Source: Maricaulis sp.
Lineage (GTDB): Bacteria; Pseudomonadota; Alphaproteobacteria; Caulobacterales; Maricaulaceae
Direction of reading: 5' to 3'
Assembly (NCBI GenBank): GCA_002692855.1
Contig: NZMJ01000021.1
Span: 11,535 to 57,515 of the forward strand
Length of the DNA: 45,981 nt
Shown here: positions 23,475 through 33,120 of the stretch, piece after piece
How the letters are laid out: every line of letters starts with the position of its first letter
How positions within the stretch are numbered: position 1 is the stretch's first letter
The notes under the pieces: generated by a model
The model's input: the letters and a program-made list of their open reading frames with translations, nothing else
What the model was told of the DNA's origin: nothing
Database searches by the model: none
Translations under genes and position numbers: made by a program

Positions 23475-24857
23475 ATGAGCGAAACCGCCGAACTTCCGAC
23501 GGAAGACTCCCCGCAAGGCGAGGTCGATGTCTCCAAGGCTGTCGCCCTGTCGGCGATGATCGAGGAGAATGACGCGGCGGCCATATCGCGTCTGATGGCG
23601 GGGCTTCACCCGGCCGATATCGCCGACCTGATCGAGCAGCTGACTGCCGAACAGCAGGAAGAACTGGCCAAGCTGGCGCCGGACATCCTGACCGGTGAAG
23701 TTCTCGCCAACCTGCAATGGGACACGCGCGAACTGGTCGCGGCTCATCTCGACCCGGCCCATCTCGCAGCCGCCATCCAGGAACTCGATTCGGATGACGC
23801 GACGCTGCTGGTCGAGGAACTCGACGATGCGCTGCGCGCGCAGGTCATGGCCGAGGTGCCGGAAGAAGACCGTGCGGCGCTGGAATCGAGCCTGTCCTTT
23901 GACGAGGAGACGGCCGGCCGCCTGATGCAGCGTGAATTCGTTGCGGCGCCGGACTTCTGGACGGTCGGCCACACGATCGACCACATGCGTGCAGCCGGCG
24001 ATGAGCTGCCGGAGCTGTTCTTCGATGTTTATGTCGTCAACACCGGTTTCGAACCGGTCGGAGCGGTCTCCGTCAGCCGCCTGATGCGGTCGAAGCGCGC
24101 GGTGATGCTGTCGGAGATCATGGACGAGATCCGCGTGCGGATTGACCCTGATACCGACCAGGAAGACGTCGCCTATTATTTCGAGAAATACCACCTGATC
24201 TCGGCACCGGTCGTCGATGCCGCCGGGCGGCTGTCCGGCATGCTGACGGTCGACGACATGGTCGAGGTCATCCAGGAAGAGAACAAGGAAGACATCCTGG
24301 CACTCGCCGGCGTCAATGAGGCCGGTCTGACCGATACGGTGATGGAATCGGTCAAATCACGCGCGCCGTGGCTGCTGGTCAATCTGGGTACGGCGGTTCT
24401 GGCCTCCGGCGTGATCGCGCTGTTCGAAGGCGCGATCTCGCAACTCGTGGCACTGGCGGTGCTAATGCCGATTGTCGCGTCGATGGGTGGCAATGCTGGC
24501 ACCCAGTCGCTGACCGTTGCGGTGCGGGCAATCTCGTCGCGCGACCTGACGTCGGCCAATGCCCGGCGCGTGATCTGGCGCGAAGGCATGACGGGCGCGT
24601 TCAACGGGCTGATCTTTGCGGTGGTGATGGGGCTCGTGGCCGGGTTCTGGTTCCAGAACTGGGCGCTTGCCGGGGTGATTGCCGCGGCGATGATCATCAA
24701 CCTGGCCTGTGCCGGGCTGGCCGGAATTCTCGTCCCGCTGGGGCTGAAGCGATTCGGCGCAGACCCGGCGGTTGCCTCGTCGGTTTTCGTGACCACTGTT
24801 ACCGATGTGGTCGGCTTCTTCGCCTTCCTCGGACTTGCCGCTATGGTGCTGCTCTAG
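23475..24857 (+). CDS. mgtE: Magnesium transporter MgtE
   Basis: Mg2+-gated magnesium channel of the inner membrane. The 460-residue product has the N-terminal superhelical domain (about 25-135, 'LHPADIADLIEQLTAEQ'), two CBS domains (about 145-270, ending 'MLTVDDMVEVIQEENKEDIL') and a five-helix pore domain with 'MGGNAGTQSLTVAVRAIS'. The 130-base leader after the tRNA terminator contains inverted CTTCG/CGAAG-type repeats (about 23430-23460), but no M-box riboswitch was recognised. Confidence 0.95.
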   Translation: MSETAELPTEDSPQGEVDVSKAVALSAMIEENDAAAISRLMAGLHPADIADLIEQLTAEQQEELAKLAPDILTGEVLANLQWDTRELVAAHLDPAHLAAAIQELDSDDATLLVEELDDALRAQVMAEVPEEDRAALESSLSFDEETAGRLMQREFVAAPDFWTVGHTIDHMRAAGDELPELFFDVYVVNTGFEPVGAVSVSRLMRSKRAVMLSEIMDEIRVRIDPDTDQEDVAYYFEKYHLISAPVVDAAGRLSGMLTVDDMVEVIQEENKEDILALAGVNEAGLTDTVMESVKSRAPWLLVNLGTAVLASGVIALFEGAISQLVALAVLMPIVASMGGNAGTQSLTVAVRAISSRDLTSANARRVIWREGMTGAFNGLIFAVVMGLVAGFWFQNWALAGVIAAAMIINLACAGLAGILVPLGLKRFGADPAVASSVFVTTVTDVVGFFAFLGLAAMVLL

Positions 24858-24886
24858 CGGGGCGTTCAATCTGATCGGGTAGTTCA

Positions 24887-25834
24887 ATGTTGCGTCACTG
24901 GTTTGTTTTCGGCCTGTCTCTGGCCGCCATTGTTTCCTCTGCCGCCTTTGGCGACGGCGAATGGTCTGACGGGCCGCGCCTGCAGGACCCACGTTCCGGC
25001 CTGGCTGCGGTCGAATTCGAGGGCGCGATCTATGTCGCCGGCGGAGCGGGCCTGACCCAGCCGCGCGAAGAGGTCGAATATCTCGACCTGGCGTTGGGCG
25101 AATGGCGGGATGCCACGCCGCTGCCCGCCGGTCTCGAACGCTTTGGTCTCGCGACCATCAACGGCCGTATCTACGCCGCCGGAGGCTATGCGGCGCGTGA
25201 AGGCGTGCGTCCGATTGCCGACATGTGGTCCTACGACCCGGCCTCGGGCGTCTGGGCTCGCGAACCCGCCATGCCGGGTCCGAAGGCATCCTTCCAGCTG
25301 GTCGCAACGCAGGACCGCCTGTTCGCCATTGGCGGCGAGACCGGCGAGGGCGTGACCTATGCCTTCGACCCCGAGGCGCAGGAATGGGAAGAATTCGACG
25401 CGCCGGAACACGTCGCACGGCGCGGCGCTTCGGCGGTATTCACTGACGGGCTGATCTACCTGATCGGCGGGGCACGTTCCGGTGCCGCTTCGAGCCGCGT
25501 CGATGTGCTGGACCCCGCCACCGGCGAATGGAGCGAGCGCGCAGAGATGCCTTCGCCGCACGCCGGTCATGCCACGGCCGTCGTGGAAGGCCGCATCCAT
25601 GTCTTCGGTGGGCGCGGCGCCGATCTCAGCCAGACGCTGAGCGATCATCTCGTGTACGACATCGCCGCTGACCGCTGGGAGAATGCCGAGGGCTTGCCCG
25701 CGCCGCGTACCGATGCCGCGGCTGCCGTGATCGGAACGCGCATCTACCTCATCGGGGGCGGCGCAGGAGGCGGGTTTTTCGCGCCCTTCACCGCAGTCGA
25801 CGAGACCGACATTTATTCCGAGGGTCTGCGCTAA
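24887..25834 (+). CDS. Exported kelch-repeat beta-propeller protein
   Basis: A 315-residue protein with a signal peptide (MLRHWFVFGLSLAAIVSSAAFG) and about six kelch repeats. These are recognised by paired glycines: 'IYVAGGAGL', 'IYAAGGYAA', 'LFAIGGETG', 'IYLIGGARS', 'IHVFGGRGA' and 'IYLIGGGAG', each followed by a Tyr/Trp spacer such as 'GEWRDATPLPAG' and 'GEWSERAEMPSPH'. It is probably periplasmic. It lies 29 bases after mgtE and 63 bases before spmX. The role is unknown. Confidence 0.87.
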   Translation: MLRHWFVFGLSLAAIVSSAAFGDGEWSDGPRLQDPRSGLAAVEFEGAIYVAGGAGLTQPREEVEYLDLALGEWRDATPLPAGLERFGLATINGRIYAAGGYAAREGVRPIADMWSYDPASGVWAREPAMPGPKASFQLVATQDRLFAIGGETGEGVTYAFDPEAQEWEEFDAPEHVARRGASAVFTDGLIYLIGGARSGAASSRVDVLDPATGEWSERAEMPSPHAGHATAVVEGRIHVFGGRGADLSQTLSDHLVYDIAADRWENAEGLPAPRTDAAAAVIGTRIYLIGGGAGGGFFAPFTAVDETDIYSEGLR

Positions 25835-25897
25835 ACGGCGTCCGGCTTGCAGATGACATCCGTGGAGCCCCCAAAGGCGTCCCGGATTGGAACATCG

Positions 25898-27316
25898 ATG
25901 AAGCTGCGACTTAAATCCTCATCGGCTGCCCGCTCCCTGATCAGGGAGTACGAGCCCTTTCACGCCGTCGCCGAACGCGATGCGGATGGACGCTGGACGG
26001 TGGGGTATGGTCACCGCGCCGGAGCGCGCGAAGACACAACGGTCAGCCGCGACGATGCCGATCTCCTTTTGATCTATGACGTGCTGCAGGCCGAGCGCGC
26101 AATCGACGAGACAATCACCGAGGACTTGCAGACGCCGCAGCGTGACGCGCTGGTCGCCTTTGCCCTGGGGATCGGACTGACGGCGTTCCGTCGCAGCGCC
26201 GTTGTGCGGTTGATCAACAAGGGACGCTGGAGCGCCGCAGCCGACGCCATCGCTGCGTGGGGCGGCGGCGAGATCGGCCGGCACCTGGCCGAGCGCGACC
26301 TGTTCCGCACTGATTTGCCTGCCGATACCAGTTCGACGCCTGTCGAACTGGTGATCGAGGTCGAACATCCCGATCTGGACGACGAGACGCCCGTTACCGA
26401 GGTCGATGCCGAAACCGAAGGTGACGCAAGCGATCCCGATCCGGTTGGCATCGAACCATCCGCCAGTGACGATACGGATGACGCTCCGGCCGATGACCCG
26501 GAATCAAGTGAAGCGCCGGAAGCGCCCGCCGAGACGGAAATCGCCGACGAACCGGCGGACGAAGTCGCCGTCCCCGCTCCGCAAGCCGTCGCATCACGCC
26601 CGCTTCGCAGCGCTGTCGCCGAACGGGTGATCGCCCGCATGCGGTCCCAGCTCGCGATCCGCGAGCCAGAGCCGGTCGAGGACGTACAGGCAGCAACCAG
26701 GGACGACGACACCGAAGCGGATCTTCCCGACGACACCGCCATGAACGGTCCGGTCGGGTATGTCTTTGCCGAGGCCGCCGAAGCGGAGCTCGATGACGAC
26801 ATCCTGGTCCCCGAAGCGGAAGAGACGCCCGGGCCTCTTCGCAGTGAGCCCCCTGAGACCGTTGAATTACCCGATCAGCCGATTGATGCACTGCCGGTCG
26901 TGGCAGGCGCCGCGGCAACGGGTGAGGTGGGTCATGCCAACGGCTTGTCGCGCGCCGGGAACCCTTCGGACGGCGATGTCGAAATCGAAACGGCGGACGA
27001 GGACGAGGGCCTTCCTGTGCCTGAAGACATTTCGCCGGAGTTTGAAGCCGGTGCCTTCGTGCCCCGCCGGAATGGCTGGGCCAATGGTGATGATTCTCCT
27101 GCACCGCAGGCGGCGAGTTTCCCGACCGGAACCGTGTCAGTCCTGGGGATCGGCATCCTGGCCTTTGGCGTCGGCGTCTGGGATACGGCTTCGCGCTGGG
27201 ATGCCTATTACACAGGCGATGTCTGGCCGTTTGGCCCTGCGACTGCGGCAGCAGGATTTGTCCTGACGGCGGCGGCCTCGATCGCCCTTATCGGGCGGAC
27301 GATGCGCAAAAGCTGA
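25898..27316 (+). CDS. spmX: SpmX-like polar muramidase-domain membrane protein
   Basis: In Caulobacter, SpmX localises the DivJ kinase to the stalked pole and links polarity to stalk growth. The 472-residue product has the three SpmX parts. First is an N-terminal GH24 lysozyme-like domain (about 8-130) with 'EPFHAV', 'GRWTVGYGH' and 'TPQRDALVAFALGIGLTAFR'. Second is a long acidic, low-complexity region (about 135-405). Third are two C-terminal membrane helices (about 412-430 and 447-466). Glu19, Asp28 and Thr34 give the E-8-D-5-T spacing of active phage lysozymes. ATG 25898 starts the lysozyme homology. It is not part of a prophage; the neighbours are chromosomal. Confidence 0.85.
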   Translation: MKLRLKSSSAARSLIREYEPFHAVAERDADGRWTVGYGHRAGAREDTTVSRDDADLLLIYDVLQAERAIDETITEDLQTPQRDALVAFALGIGLTAFRRSAVVRLINKGRWSAAADAIAAWGGGEIGRHLAERDLFRTDLPADTSSTPVELVIEVEHPDLDDETPVTEVDAETEGDASDPDPVGIEPSASDDTDDAPADDPESSEAPEAPAETEIADEPADEVAVPAPQAVASRPLRSAVAERVIARMRSQLAIREPEPVEDVQAATRDDDTEADLPDDTAMNGPVGYVFAEAAEAELDDDILVPEAEETPGPLRSEPPETVELPDQPIDALPVVAGAAATGEVGHANGLSRAGNPSDGDVEIETADEDEGLPVPEDISPEFEAGAFVPRRNGWANGDDSPAPQAASFPTGTVSVLGIGILAFGVGVWDTASRWDAYYTGDVWPFGPATAAAGFVLTAAASIALIGRTMRKS

Positions 27317-27374
27317 CGTAAACGTCACCTTCGTCCGCTTGACCCCTCGGGGGTAATGCGCCATTTCCCCGCGC

Positions 27375-28547
27375 ATGATCCCGAACCAATACCCCTCGAT
27401 GAATTTCGATCTTGGCGAAACCGCCGAGATGATCCGTGACACCGTACGCAGCTTTGCGTCCGATGAGCTGGCGCCGCGCGCCGCCGAAATCGACCGCACG
27501 GATGAATTTCCGGCCGACCTGTGGCGCAAGATGGGCGATCTGGGCCTGCTGGGCATCACGGTCGAGGAAGACTGGGGCGGCACGGGGCTCGGCTATCTCG
27601 AACACGTCGTCGCGATGGAAGAAATTTCCCGGGGTTCGGCCTCGGTGGGCCTGTCCTACGGCGCCCACTCCAATCTGTGCGTCAACCAGGTCCGGCGCTG
27701 GGCCAATGACGAGCAAAAGCATCGCTTCCTGCCGGGCCTTATCTCGGGCGAGAAGGTCGGCGCTCTGGCGATGTCCGAACCGGGGGCTGGCTCCGACGTG
27801 GTGTCGATGCGCCTTAAAGCGGTCAAGCAGGGCGACCGCTATATCCTCAACGGTTCGAAGATGTGGATCACGAACGGTCCGTCCGCGGACGTGATCGTGG
27901 TCTATGCGAAGACGGACCCGGACGCGAATTCGAAGGGGATCACCGCCTTCCTCGTCGAGAAGGGCATGAAGGGGTTCTCGATTGCGCAGAAGCTCGACAA
28001 GCTCGGGATGCGCGGCTCTGAAACGGGCGAGCTGGTCTTTGAGGACTGCGAAATCCCGGAAGAGAACATCATGGGGCCGCTCAATGGCGGCGTAAAAGTC
28101 CTGATGTCAGGCCTCGACTACGAACGGGCTGTGCTCTCGGCTGGTCCGATCGGCATCATGCAGGCCTGCATGGACGTGGTTCTGCCCTATGTTCACGAGC
28201 GCAAGCAATTCGATCAGCCGATCGGCAATTTCCAGCTGGTGCAGGGAAAACTGGCCGACATGTATGTCCGGATGAATGCTTCACGCGCCTATGTTTACGC
28301 CGTTGCGAAGGCATGCGACCGGGGCGAGACGACCCGCAAGGATGCGGCGGGTGCGATCCTTTACGCCGCAGAATCGGCGACCCAGCTGGCGCTCGATGCG
28401 ATCCAGTTGCTCGGCGGCAATGGCTATATCAATGAGTATCCGACCGGACGATTGCTGCGCGATGCGAAGCTTTACGAGATCGGTGCCGGGACCAGCGAAA
28501 TTCGCCGCTGGCTGATCGGACGCGAGCTCTTTTCAGAGACGCGCTGA
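27375..28547 (+). CDS. ivd: Isovaleryl-CoA dehydrogenase
   Basis: FAD-dependent dehydrogenase that converts isovaleryl-CoA to 3-methylcrotonyl-CoA in leucine degradation. The 390-residue product has the acyl-CoA dehydrogenase N, middle and C domains, with '[13 protein letters not shown]' and '[20 protein letters not shown]'. The catalytic base appears to be Glu250 in '[13 protein letters not shown]', the position specific to isovaleryl-CoA dehydrogenases, while the usual C-terminal Glu is replaced in '[12 protein letters not shown]'. An alternative start at Met9 is possible. It is the first of the leucine genes spread over the next 12 kb. Confidence 0.92.
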   Translation: MIPNQYPSMNFDLGETAEMIRDTVRSFASDELAPRAAEIDRTDEFPADLWRKMGDLGLLGITVEEDWGGTGLGYLEHVVAMEEISRGSASVGLSYGAHSNLCVNQVRRWANDEQKHRFLPGLISGEKVGALAMSEPGAGSDVVSMRLKAVKQGDRYILNGSKMWITNGPSADVIVVYAKTDPDANSKGITAFLVEKGMKGFSIAQKLDKLGMRGSETGELVFEDCEIPEENIMGPLNGGVKVLMSGLDYERAVLSAGPIGIMQACMDVVLPYVHERKQFDQPIGNFQLVQGKLADMYVRMNASRAYVYAVAKACDRGETTRKDAAGAILYAAESATQLALDAIQLLGGNGYINEYPTGRLLRDAKLYEIGAGTSEIRRWLIGRELFSETR

Positions 28548-28622
28548 CCGCCTTTTTTCTGCAAGTCATGGAACCAAATGGCGATTGTTTCGCTTGAACA
28601 AGCAGTTCAAGGGGAAAATTCC

Positions 28623-29141
28623 ATGCGCACCATGCTTATGATTACCGCCGCCAGCCTGTTTGCCGTCGCCTGCAGCGATACCGACATGCCGTCCGGCGAA
28701 GAGATGGAAAACGACGCCGAGCAGGCTGTCGAAGCTACCGGGAATGCTCTGGAAAGCGCAGGCGACGCCGTCGTCGATGCTGCCGAGCGTGCCGGAGAGG
28801 AAATGGACGAGATGGGCGAGGACATGCCCGTCCGCGAAGTCAATGGCCGCTGGGGCATCACGTCGGCTGCCTGCAGCATGGACAATGACATGCGCGACGG
28901 CGTCATCGTGATCTCCCGCTACACGATCGCGATGGGGCTCGACCAGTGCGCCATCCAAACCGTCGATGTCGGCGCTGATGGCTACACCCATTTCGTCACC
29001 GAATGCGAAGACGGTGAGGGCGGTGGCTCCTACATGCGTGATTTCCACGTCATGCGGACCGGCGACACCCTGTCATTCGACAATCTCGACATGGGCCGCC
29101 AGGAAGAATATGTCCGCTGCACGATGGATGACGAGCGCTAA
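28623..29141 (+). CDS. Small acidic lipoprotein with amphipathic helical region
   Basis: A 172-residue exported protein with a lipobox-type signal (MRTMLMITAASLFAVAC). Residues 25-65 are strongly acidic and Ala-rich with heptad character ('AEQAVEATGNALESAGDAVV'), followed by a globular part with four Cys after the lipid Cys (AACS, QCAI, TECE, RCTM) that could form two disulfides. The ATG at 28623 is favoured by the signal and by AAGGGG upstream. No family was recognised. It abuts the next gene as TAATG. Confidence 0.7.
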   Translation: MRTMLMITAASLFAVACSDTDMPSGEEMENDAEQAVEATGNALESAGDAVVDAAERAGEEMDEMGEDMPVREVNGRWGITSAACSMDNDMRDGVIVISRYTIAMGLDQCAIQTVDVGADGYTHFVTECEDGEGGGSYMRDFHVMRTGDTLSFDNLDMGRQEEYVRCTMDDER

Positions 29142-29851
29142 TGGCCTTTGATGACCTGAAGGCGGTTTTCGTCAATTGCACGCTGAAGCGTTCGCCCGAC
29201 ACGTCCAACACTGAAGGCCTGATGAAGGTCGCGCAGGCGATCATGGACAAGCAGGGTGTGAAGACGGAGGTGATCCGGCTGGTGGATCACCCCGTCGCGC
29301 CCGGCGTCTATCCCGACATGACCGAACATGGCTGGCCGGTCGATGCCTGGCCGGGTCTGTGGAAGCGGATCAAGGCGGCGGACATTCTGGTCGTGGGCTC
29401 ACCCATCTGGCTGGGCGAGGAGAGCTCGGTCTGCCGGGTTCTGATTGAACGGCTCTACGGTCAGTCCGGTGACACCAATGACAAGGGCCAGTACGTCTTT
29501 TACGGCAAGACGGGCGGCTGTGTGATCACCGGCAATGAGGACGGTATCAAGCATTGCAGCCAGACCATCCTCTATGCGCTCCAGCACATCGGCTACACCA
29601 TCCCGCCCCAGGCCGACTGCGGCTGGATCGGCGAAGCGGGCCCAGGGCCTTCCTATTGCGATGAGGACAGCGGCGGTCCCGAAAACGAGTTCACCCAGCG
29701 CAACACGACCTTCATGGCGTGGAATCTCATGCACATGGCGCGGATGCTGAAGGATGCCGGCGGCATCCCGAGTGAGGGCAATTCGCGTGTGGCATGGGAC
29801 AAGGGAGAGCGTTTCGACCATCCCAACCCCGAATACCGTTCGGGCGACTAG
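29141..29851 (+). CDS. Flavodoxin-fold NAD(P)H-dependent FMN reductase-like protein
   Basis: A 236-residue cytoplasmic flavodoxin-fold protein: 'LKAVFVNCTLKRSPDTSNTEGLM' at the N-terminus binds the flavin phosphate, 'ILVVGSPIWLGEESSVCRVL' is the second flavin loop, and 'GKTGGCVITGNEDGIKHC' the third. The pattern fits the NADPH-dependent FMN reductase/flavodoxin_2 group. It shares one base with the preceding lipoprotein gene (TAATG), and its stop overlaps that of the converging patatin gene. The substrate is unknown. Confidence 0.82.
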   Translation: MAFDDLKAVFVNCTLKRSPDTSNTEGLMKVAQAIMDKQGVKTEVIRLVDHPVAPGVYPDMTEHGWPVDAWPGLWKRIKAADILVVGSPIWLGEESSVCRVLIERLYGQSGDTNDKGQYVFYGKTGGCVITGNEDGIKHCSQTILYALQHIGYTIPPQADCGWIGEAGPGPSYCDEDSGGPENEFTQRNTTFMAWNLMHMARMLKDAGGIPSEGNSRVAWDKGERFDHPNPEYRSGD

Positions 29852-31578
29852 CTGAAAATCTTCGACCGAATGTCGTCGTCGGCTTCGTCGAGCGCGCGCA
29901 TTGCGGCTTCGTAGCCGGACTGGATCGTGTCCTCAAACCGCTTCCATTCCCGCAGATCGGTATCGATTTCGGGCAGGGCGACGAGATCGGCGGCTTTCAG
30001 GAAGCTCTCGTGGCGGTCGACCATCGTTCCGGCGGTGGCGGCGCGCATCAGCAGGGACGCGATGGGCGGCGGTTCTCCGAAGCCGTGCTTGCGAATCCAG
30101 CCGAAGAAGCTGGGCGGATTTTCGAAATCCTTCGCATTCACACCACTGGCGCGCGTGACATCGCAGCCCACGTTGGCGCCGCGGTGGAAGGCCCGCATTT
30201 GCTCGGAAGGGAAGTTGGTGAAAACCGCTCCATCAACGAGCAGGCTGTCCCCCTCGACGACCGGAGGCAGGATGCCCGGCAGGGCGATGGAGGCGCGCAG
30301 GGCATGACGCAGCAGGCCGCGCCGGTGGATATGCGGCCGCCCCGTCGACAGGTTCGACGACACGCAGAAATAGGGCCGCGTCATGTCGGCGATCTCGATG
30401 TCGCCGAAATGCTTTTCAAGCCGGTGATCGACCTTGTCACCGCGCGCCAGCGAGACGACCGGCAATTGCCAATCCGACAATGGGTTGGAATCGACGAAGG
30501 CATCGCGAATGCGTTCCACGATTTCTTCGTGGCTCCATTCCAGTCCTTCGCTGGCGGCGAGAATGGCCCCCATCGACGCCCCGCACAGGAAATCGAATTC
30601 AAGACCCGATGCCTCAAAGGCCTGCATCGCGCCGATATGGGCATAGGCGCGTGCACCGCCGCCCGACAGCACCAGCCCCAGTGAACGGCCCGAGAGGGTC
30701 CGCGCCAGCCGCTTCAGGTCCGCCGTCGAACCTTGCCGCCAATGGAAAATCCGCGCCGCGTCGGCGGCGTCCATCCATTCCTGGGGGCGGGCGGCGCGTG
30801 CGACACCGTCATGGTGGAGGAGCACAACATCGAGCAGTTTGAGATTGGTGGCCGGAGACGGGTCAGCGGGAATGAGTGGACCTGACGGCCGCGCGTCCGA
30901 GCGGGCAAACAACCAGACCCGGTCAGCCCGGCCCATTGCTCGGCGAGCCCAGTGGGGATTGCCAAGACGGGCAGTCAGGAAGACCAGGTCATGCCCGGAT
31001 TCAAATTCATCCAGCCTGGTGCCCGCGAAATCGGCGCATTCCTCGCCGCCGATCGCGACGGACACGCCTATGGCCTCGAGTGCGTCCTTCAGGGCGCGGG
31101 CACGGTATTCCAGATCAATGGTTGGCGAAGACGCGATGAAGGCGAAGACGCGTGGCTCTGATCCGCCGCGCTGCGGTCCTGACCGAAGCCGCCGAAGCAT
31201 CATCTTGGCCAGTTCGCGCATTAGCGACGGGTGCTTGTCGGCGATCCGGTCAAAGCTGGCGCGGGGCAGGCGCACGACCTCGCTGTCGCGCATGGCATAG
31301 ACGCTGGCCGAGTGCGGGCGTTCTTCCAGCATCGACATTTCGCCGACGGGCTCGCCCTGCCGGATATAGCCCAGGAGATTGGGCCGTCCGAGCGCGCCAT
31401 TGCGGAAGGCCGCCAGCGCGCCGGAGCGCAGCAGGTAGAACGCATCCGCCGGTTCGCCCTCGCCAAACAGCATCGCCCCTGCGGGCAGGCAGAACCATTC
31501 CACCTCGTGCTCAACGGCTTTGAGAGCCGCCTTGCCGATGTCGTCGAAGAATCCGAGGAAGGAAAGGTTGAGGGGCAT
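29848..31578 (-). CDS. Patatin-like phospholipase with N-terminal cyclic-nucleotide-binding domain
   Basis: A 576-residue protein of the bacterial neuropathy-target-esterase (NTE) type. Residues about 10-125 form a cNMP-binding domain ('LLRSGALAAFRNG', 'GEPVGEMSMLEERPHSASV'). A linker region follows, then the patatin domain (about 300-470) with the oxyanion loop SGGGARAYAHIG, the nucleophile Ser335 in GASMG, and Asp449 in LLVDGAVFTN completing the dyad. It probably cleaves acyl esters of phospholipids at the inner membrane face. It is divergent from the next small secreted-protein gene. Confidence 0.9.
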   Translation of the reverse strand: MPLNLSFLGFFDDIGKAALKAVEHEVEWFCLPAGAMLFGEGEPADAFYLLRSGALAAFRNGALGRPNLLGYIRQGEPVGEMSMLEERPHSASVYAMRDSEVVRLPRASFDRIADKHPSLMRELAKMMLRRLRSGPQRGGSEPRVFAFIASSPTIDLEYRARALKDALEAIGVSVAIGGEECADFAGTRLDEFESGHDLVFLTARLGNPHWARRAMGRADRVWLFARSDARPSGPLIPADPSPATNLKLLDVVLLHHDGVARAARPQEWMDAADAARIFHWRQGSTADLKRLARTLSGRSLGLVLSGGGARAYAHIGAMQAFEASGLEFDFLCGASMGAILAASEGLEWSHEEIVERIRDAFVDSNPLSDWQLPVVSLARGDKVDHRLEKHFGDIEIADMTRPYFCVSSNLSTGRPHIHRRGLLRHALRASIALPGILPPVVEGDSLLVDGAVFTNFPSEQMRAFHRGANVGCDVTRASGVNAKDFENPPSFFGWIRKHGFGEPPPIASLLMRAATAGTMVDRHESFLKAADLVALPEIDTDLREWKRFEDTIQSGYEAAMRALDEADDDIRSKIFS

Positions 31579-31694
31579 GGTTCGTGATGAGTCTCTGTGT
31601 TCGCGCCAACGCTAGCGCAGACCCGATGGGCGCGCCACGGCGCACGTTTGTGCAGGCAATCGACTTTCCGTCGTCGATCGTCAATGGTGACGGT

Positions 31695-32153
31695 ATGTTC
31701 CGGATTGCTTCTCTGCTGGTCACAAGCATCGCATGCTCCTTCGCACCGAATGCGGTGGCGCAGGAGGAGGCGTGTTACGACGCGGAAATTTCGGCTTCGA
31801 TTACGGGGCAGACACCTACAGTGATGAGGGACTGTGACGATTGCATCATCATGAGATGGCCCTGGTTCGTCGCTCTCGAAGTCGCGCGGACACACTTTGG
31901 CGATGTGGCTCGCGGACCGCTGACAGTATTGTCGGTCCAGCATTCGGGGCTTCGAACCGATCGCGGCATCGTCCGATGGAAACTGCGCAACAACACGCTG
32001 GGTGGTTTCAACGTGGTGGGAGCATTCGGCTCCGGTCCTGAAACCCGGTGCCCGACCGGTACGCCACCGGCGCGCCCATTTATAGATCCGGGGACCCAAC
32101 GCACGCTCGACGACATTCGCCGGGAGGGCGAAGAGCGATACTCGTTTCATTGA
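31695..32153 (+). CDS. Small secreted protein, four cysteines
   Basis: A 152-residue protein with a likely signal peptide (MFRIASLLVTSIACSFAPNAVA, cut before QEE). The mature part has four Cys (EACYD, RDCDDC, TRCPTG), enough for two disulfides, and a basic C-terminus. ATG 31695 is chosen as the start of the signal; a longer frame exists from 31584. No family was recognised. Base composition is slightly lower in GC than the neighbours. Confidence 0.55.
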   Translation: MFRIASLLVTSIACSFAPNAVAQEEACYDAEISASITGQTPTVMRDCDDCIIMRWPWFVALEVARTHFGDVARGPLTVLSVQHSGLRTDRGIVRWKLRNNTLGGFNVVGAFGSGPETRCPTGTPPARPFIDPGTQRTLDDIRREGEERYSFH

Positions 32154-32177
32154 TACTTGGTGGGCCGCTGACGCGTC

Positions 32178-32978
32178 TCAGTCTTCGAAATAATCCAGCG
32201 GGTCGACCCAGTCCATCTCGACCGAATCCTGAATGAACTGGTCCAGCAGGAATTTGTGGCCCGCGCCATAGATCACCAGCACCCGCTCGCCCGGCTCTGC
32301 GACCCATGAAATCTGGGCGAATATCTGCAGGTTCCTGCCCCACCAATTGGTCATTTCATTGGCACCGACCGGGTCGTCAACGCTGCCCAGCTGGGCAAGG
32401 GTCAGATAGACGTCGTGAAGCGCGATGAATTCAGGCTGGTTGGCCGCCGCCAGCCTTTGGCCGACGGTGACGTCCGGGCGGTTCAAGCGGGCGTCGTCAG
32501 CCTCGATCCGCGCACGCAGATCTTCGAGACGCGCGAGCAGACCGGTCTGCCCATTGTCCTGACCGGCGGCGAACATCGCTTCGAAATCCATGCCGGCCGA
32601 ATAGTCAGCTGCATAGAGCCGGTCGTGGCCCAGGCGCGCCGCGAGCCGCATGCCGATCTGCTGGCGCTCATTGACGGTCAGCGCCTGCTCGCCGCGACGA
32701 TAGGCGGCGTAGGTCTCGTTGAACGCAGCCTCGTGCTGCGGGGCCAGTTCGACGACGATGCGCGTGGGGCGGAAGGCCGCCAATCGTTCGACGACGGCTT
32801 CGATCTCGGCCTGACGTGCCGGCGCGAGATAGTCGTCGACTGCCGGGTTGATGTAGTCAGCACCCCCGCCCGTGAAATGGAATGTGCCCAGCACCATCAC
32901 TTCGGGACGCGGGTCTTCATCGGCAATGGCTGATGCGGCACTCAGCACAAGGGCAAGGACAGCGATAACACTTCGCAT
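32178..32978 (-). CDS. Exported DUF5694/TraB-like protein
   Basis: A 266-residue protein with a signal peptide ([19 protein letters not shown]). It resembles the DUF5694 group, related to TraB/GumN hydrolase-like folds: '[13 protein letters not shown]' at the N-terminus, '[17 protein letters not shown]', and near the end '[20 protein letters not shown]'. The conserved His and Glu residues in these segments could bind a metal. The function is unknown. It diverges from mccB with a 142-base gap. Confidence 0.78.
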   Translation of the reverse strand: MRSVIAVLALVLSAASAIADEDPRPEVMVLGTFHFTGGGADYINPAVDDYLAPARQAEIEAVVERLAAFRPTRIVVELAPQHEAAFNETYAAYRRGEQALTVNERQQIGMRLAARLGHDRLYAADYSAGMDFEAMFAAGQDNGQTGLLARLEDLRARIEADDARLNRPDVTVGQRLAAANQPEFIALHDVYLTLAQLGSVDDPVGANEMTNWWGRNLQIFAQISWVAEPGERVLVIYGAGHKFLLDQFIQDSVEMDWVDPLDYFED

Positions 32979-33120
32979 GGCGGCGTCTCCGTTCCGGTTC
33001 TGCAGTGAGATGCCCTTGTGCCGGGGATCGGATGCAAGACGCGCCGATGCGTTGCCGGGAGGCGGGTTTATTGGCTATGTGCTGTGTCATCGGCTTCCGC
33101 GTCAGAGAGCGACCCATCGC

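Noticed and set aside
23219..23478. tRNA-Leu as an integration site for a genomic island
   Set aside because: No integrase, no duplicated tRNA 3' end and no change of gene type were seen on either side; mgtE follows directly.
25898..26300. Prophage endolysin remnant
   Set aside because: The lysozyme domain is fused to an acidic linker and two C-terminal membrane helices, the SpmX architecture, and no phage genes lie nearby.
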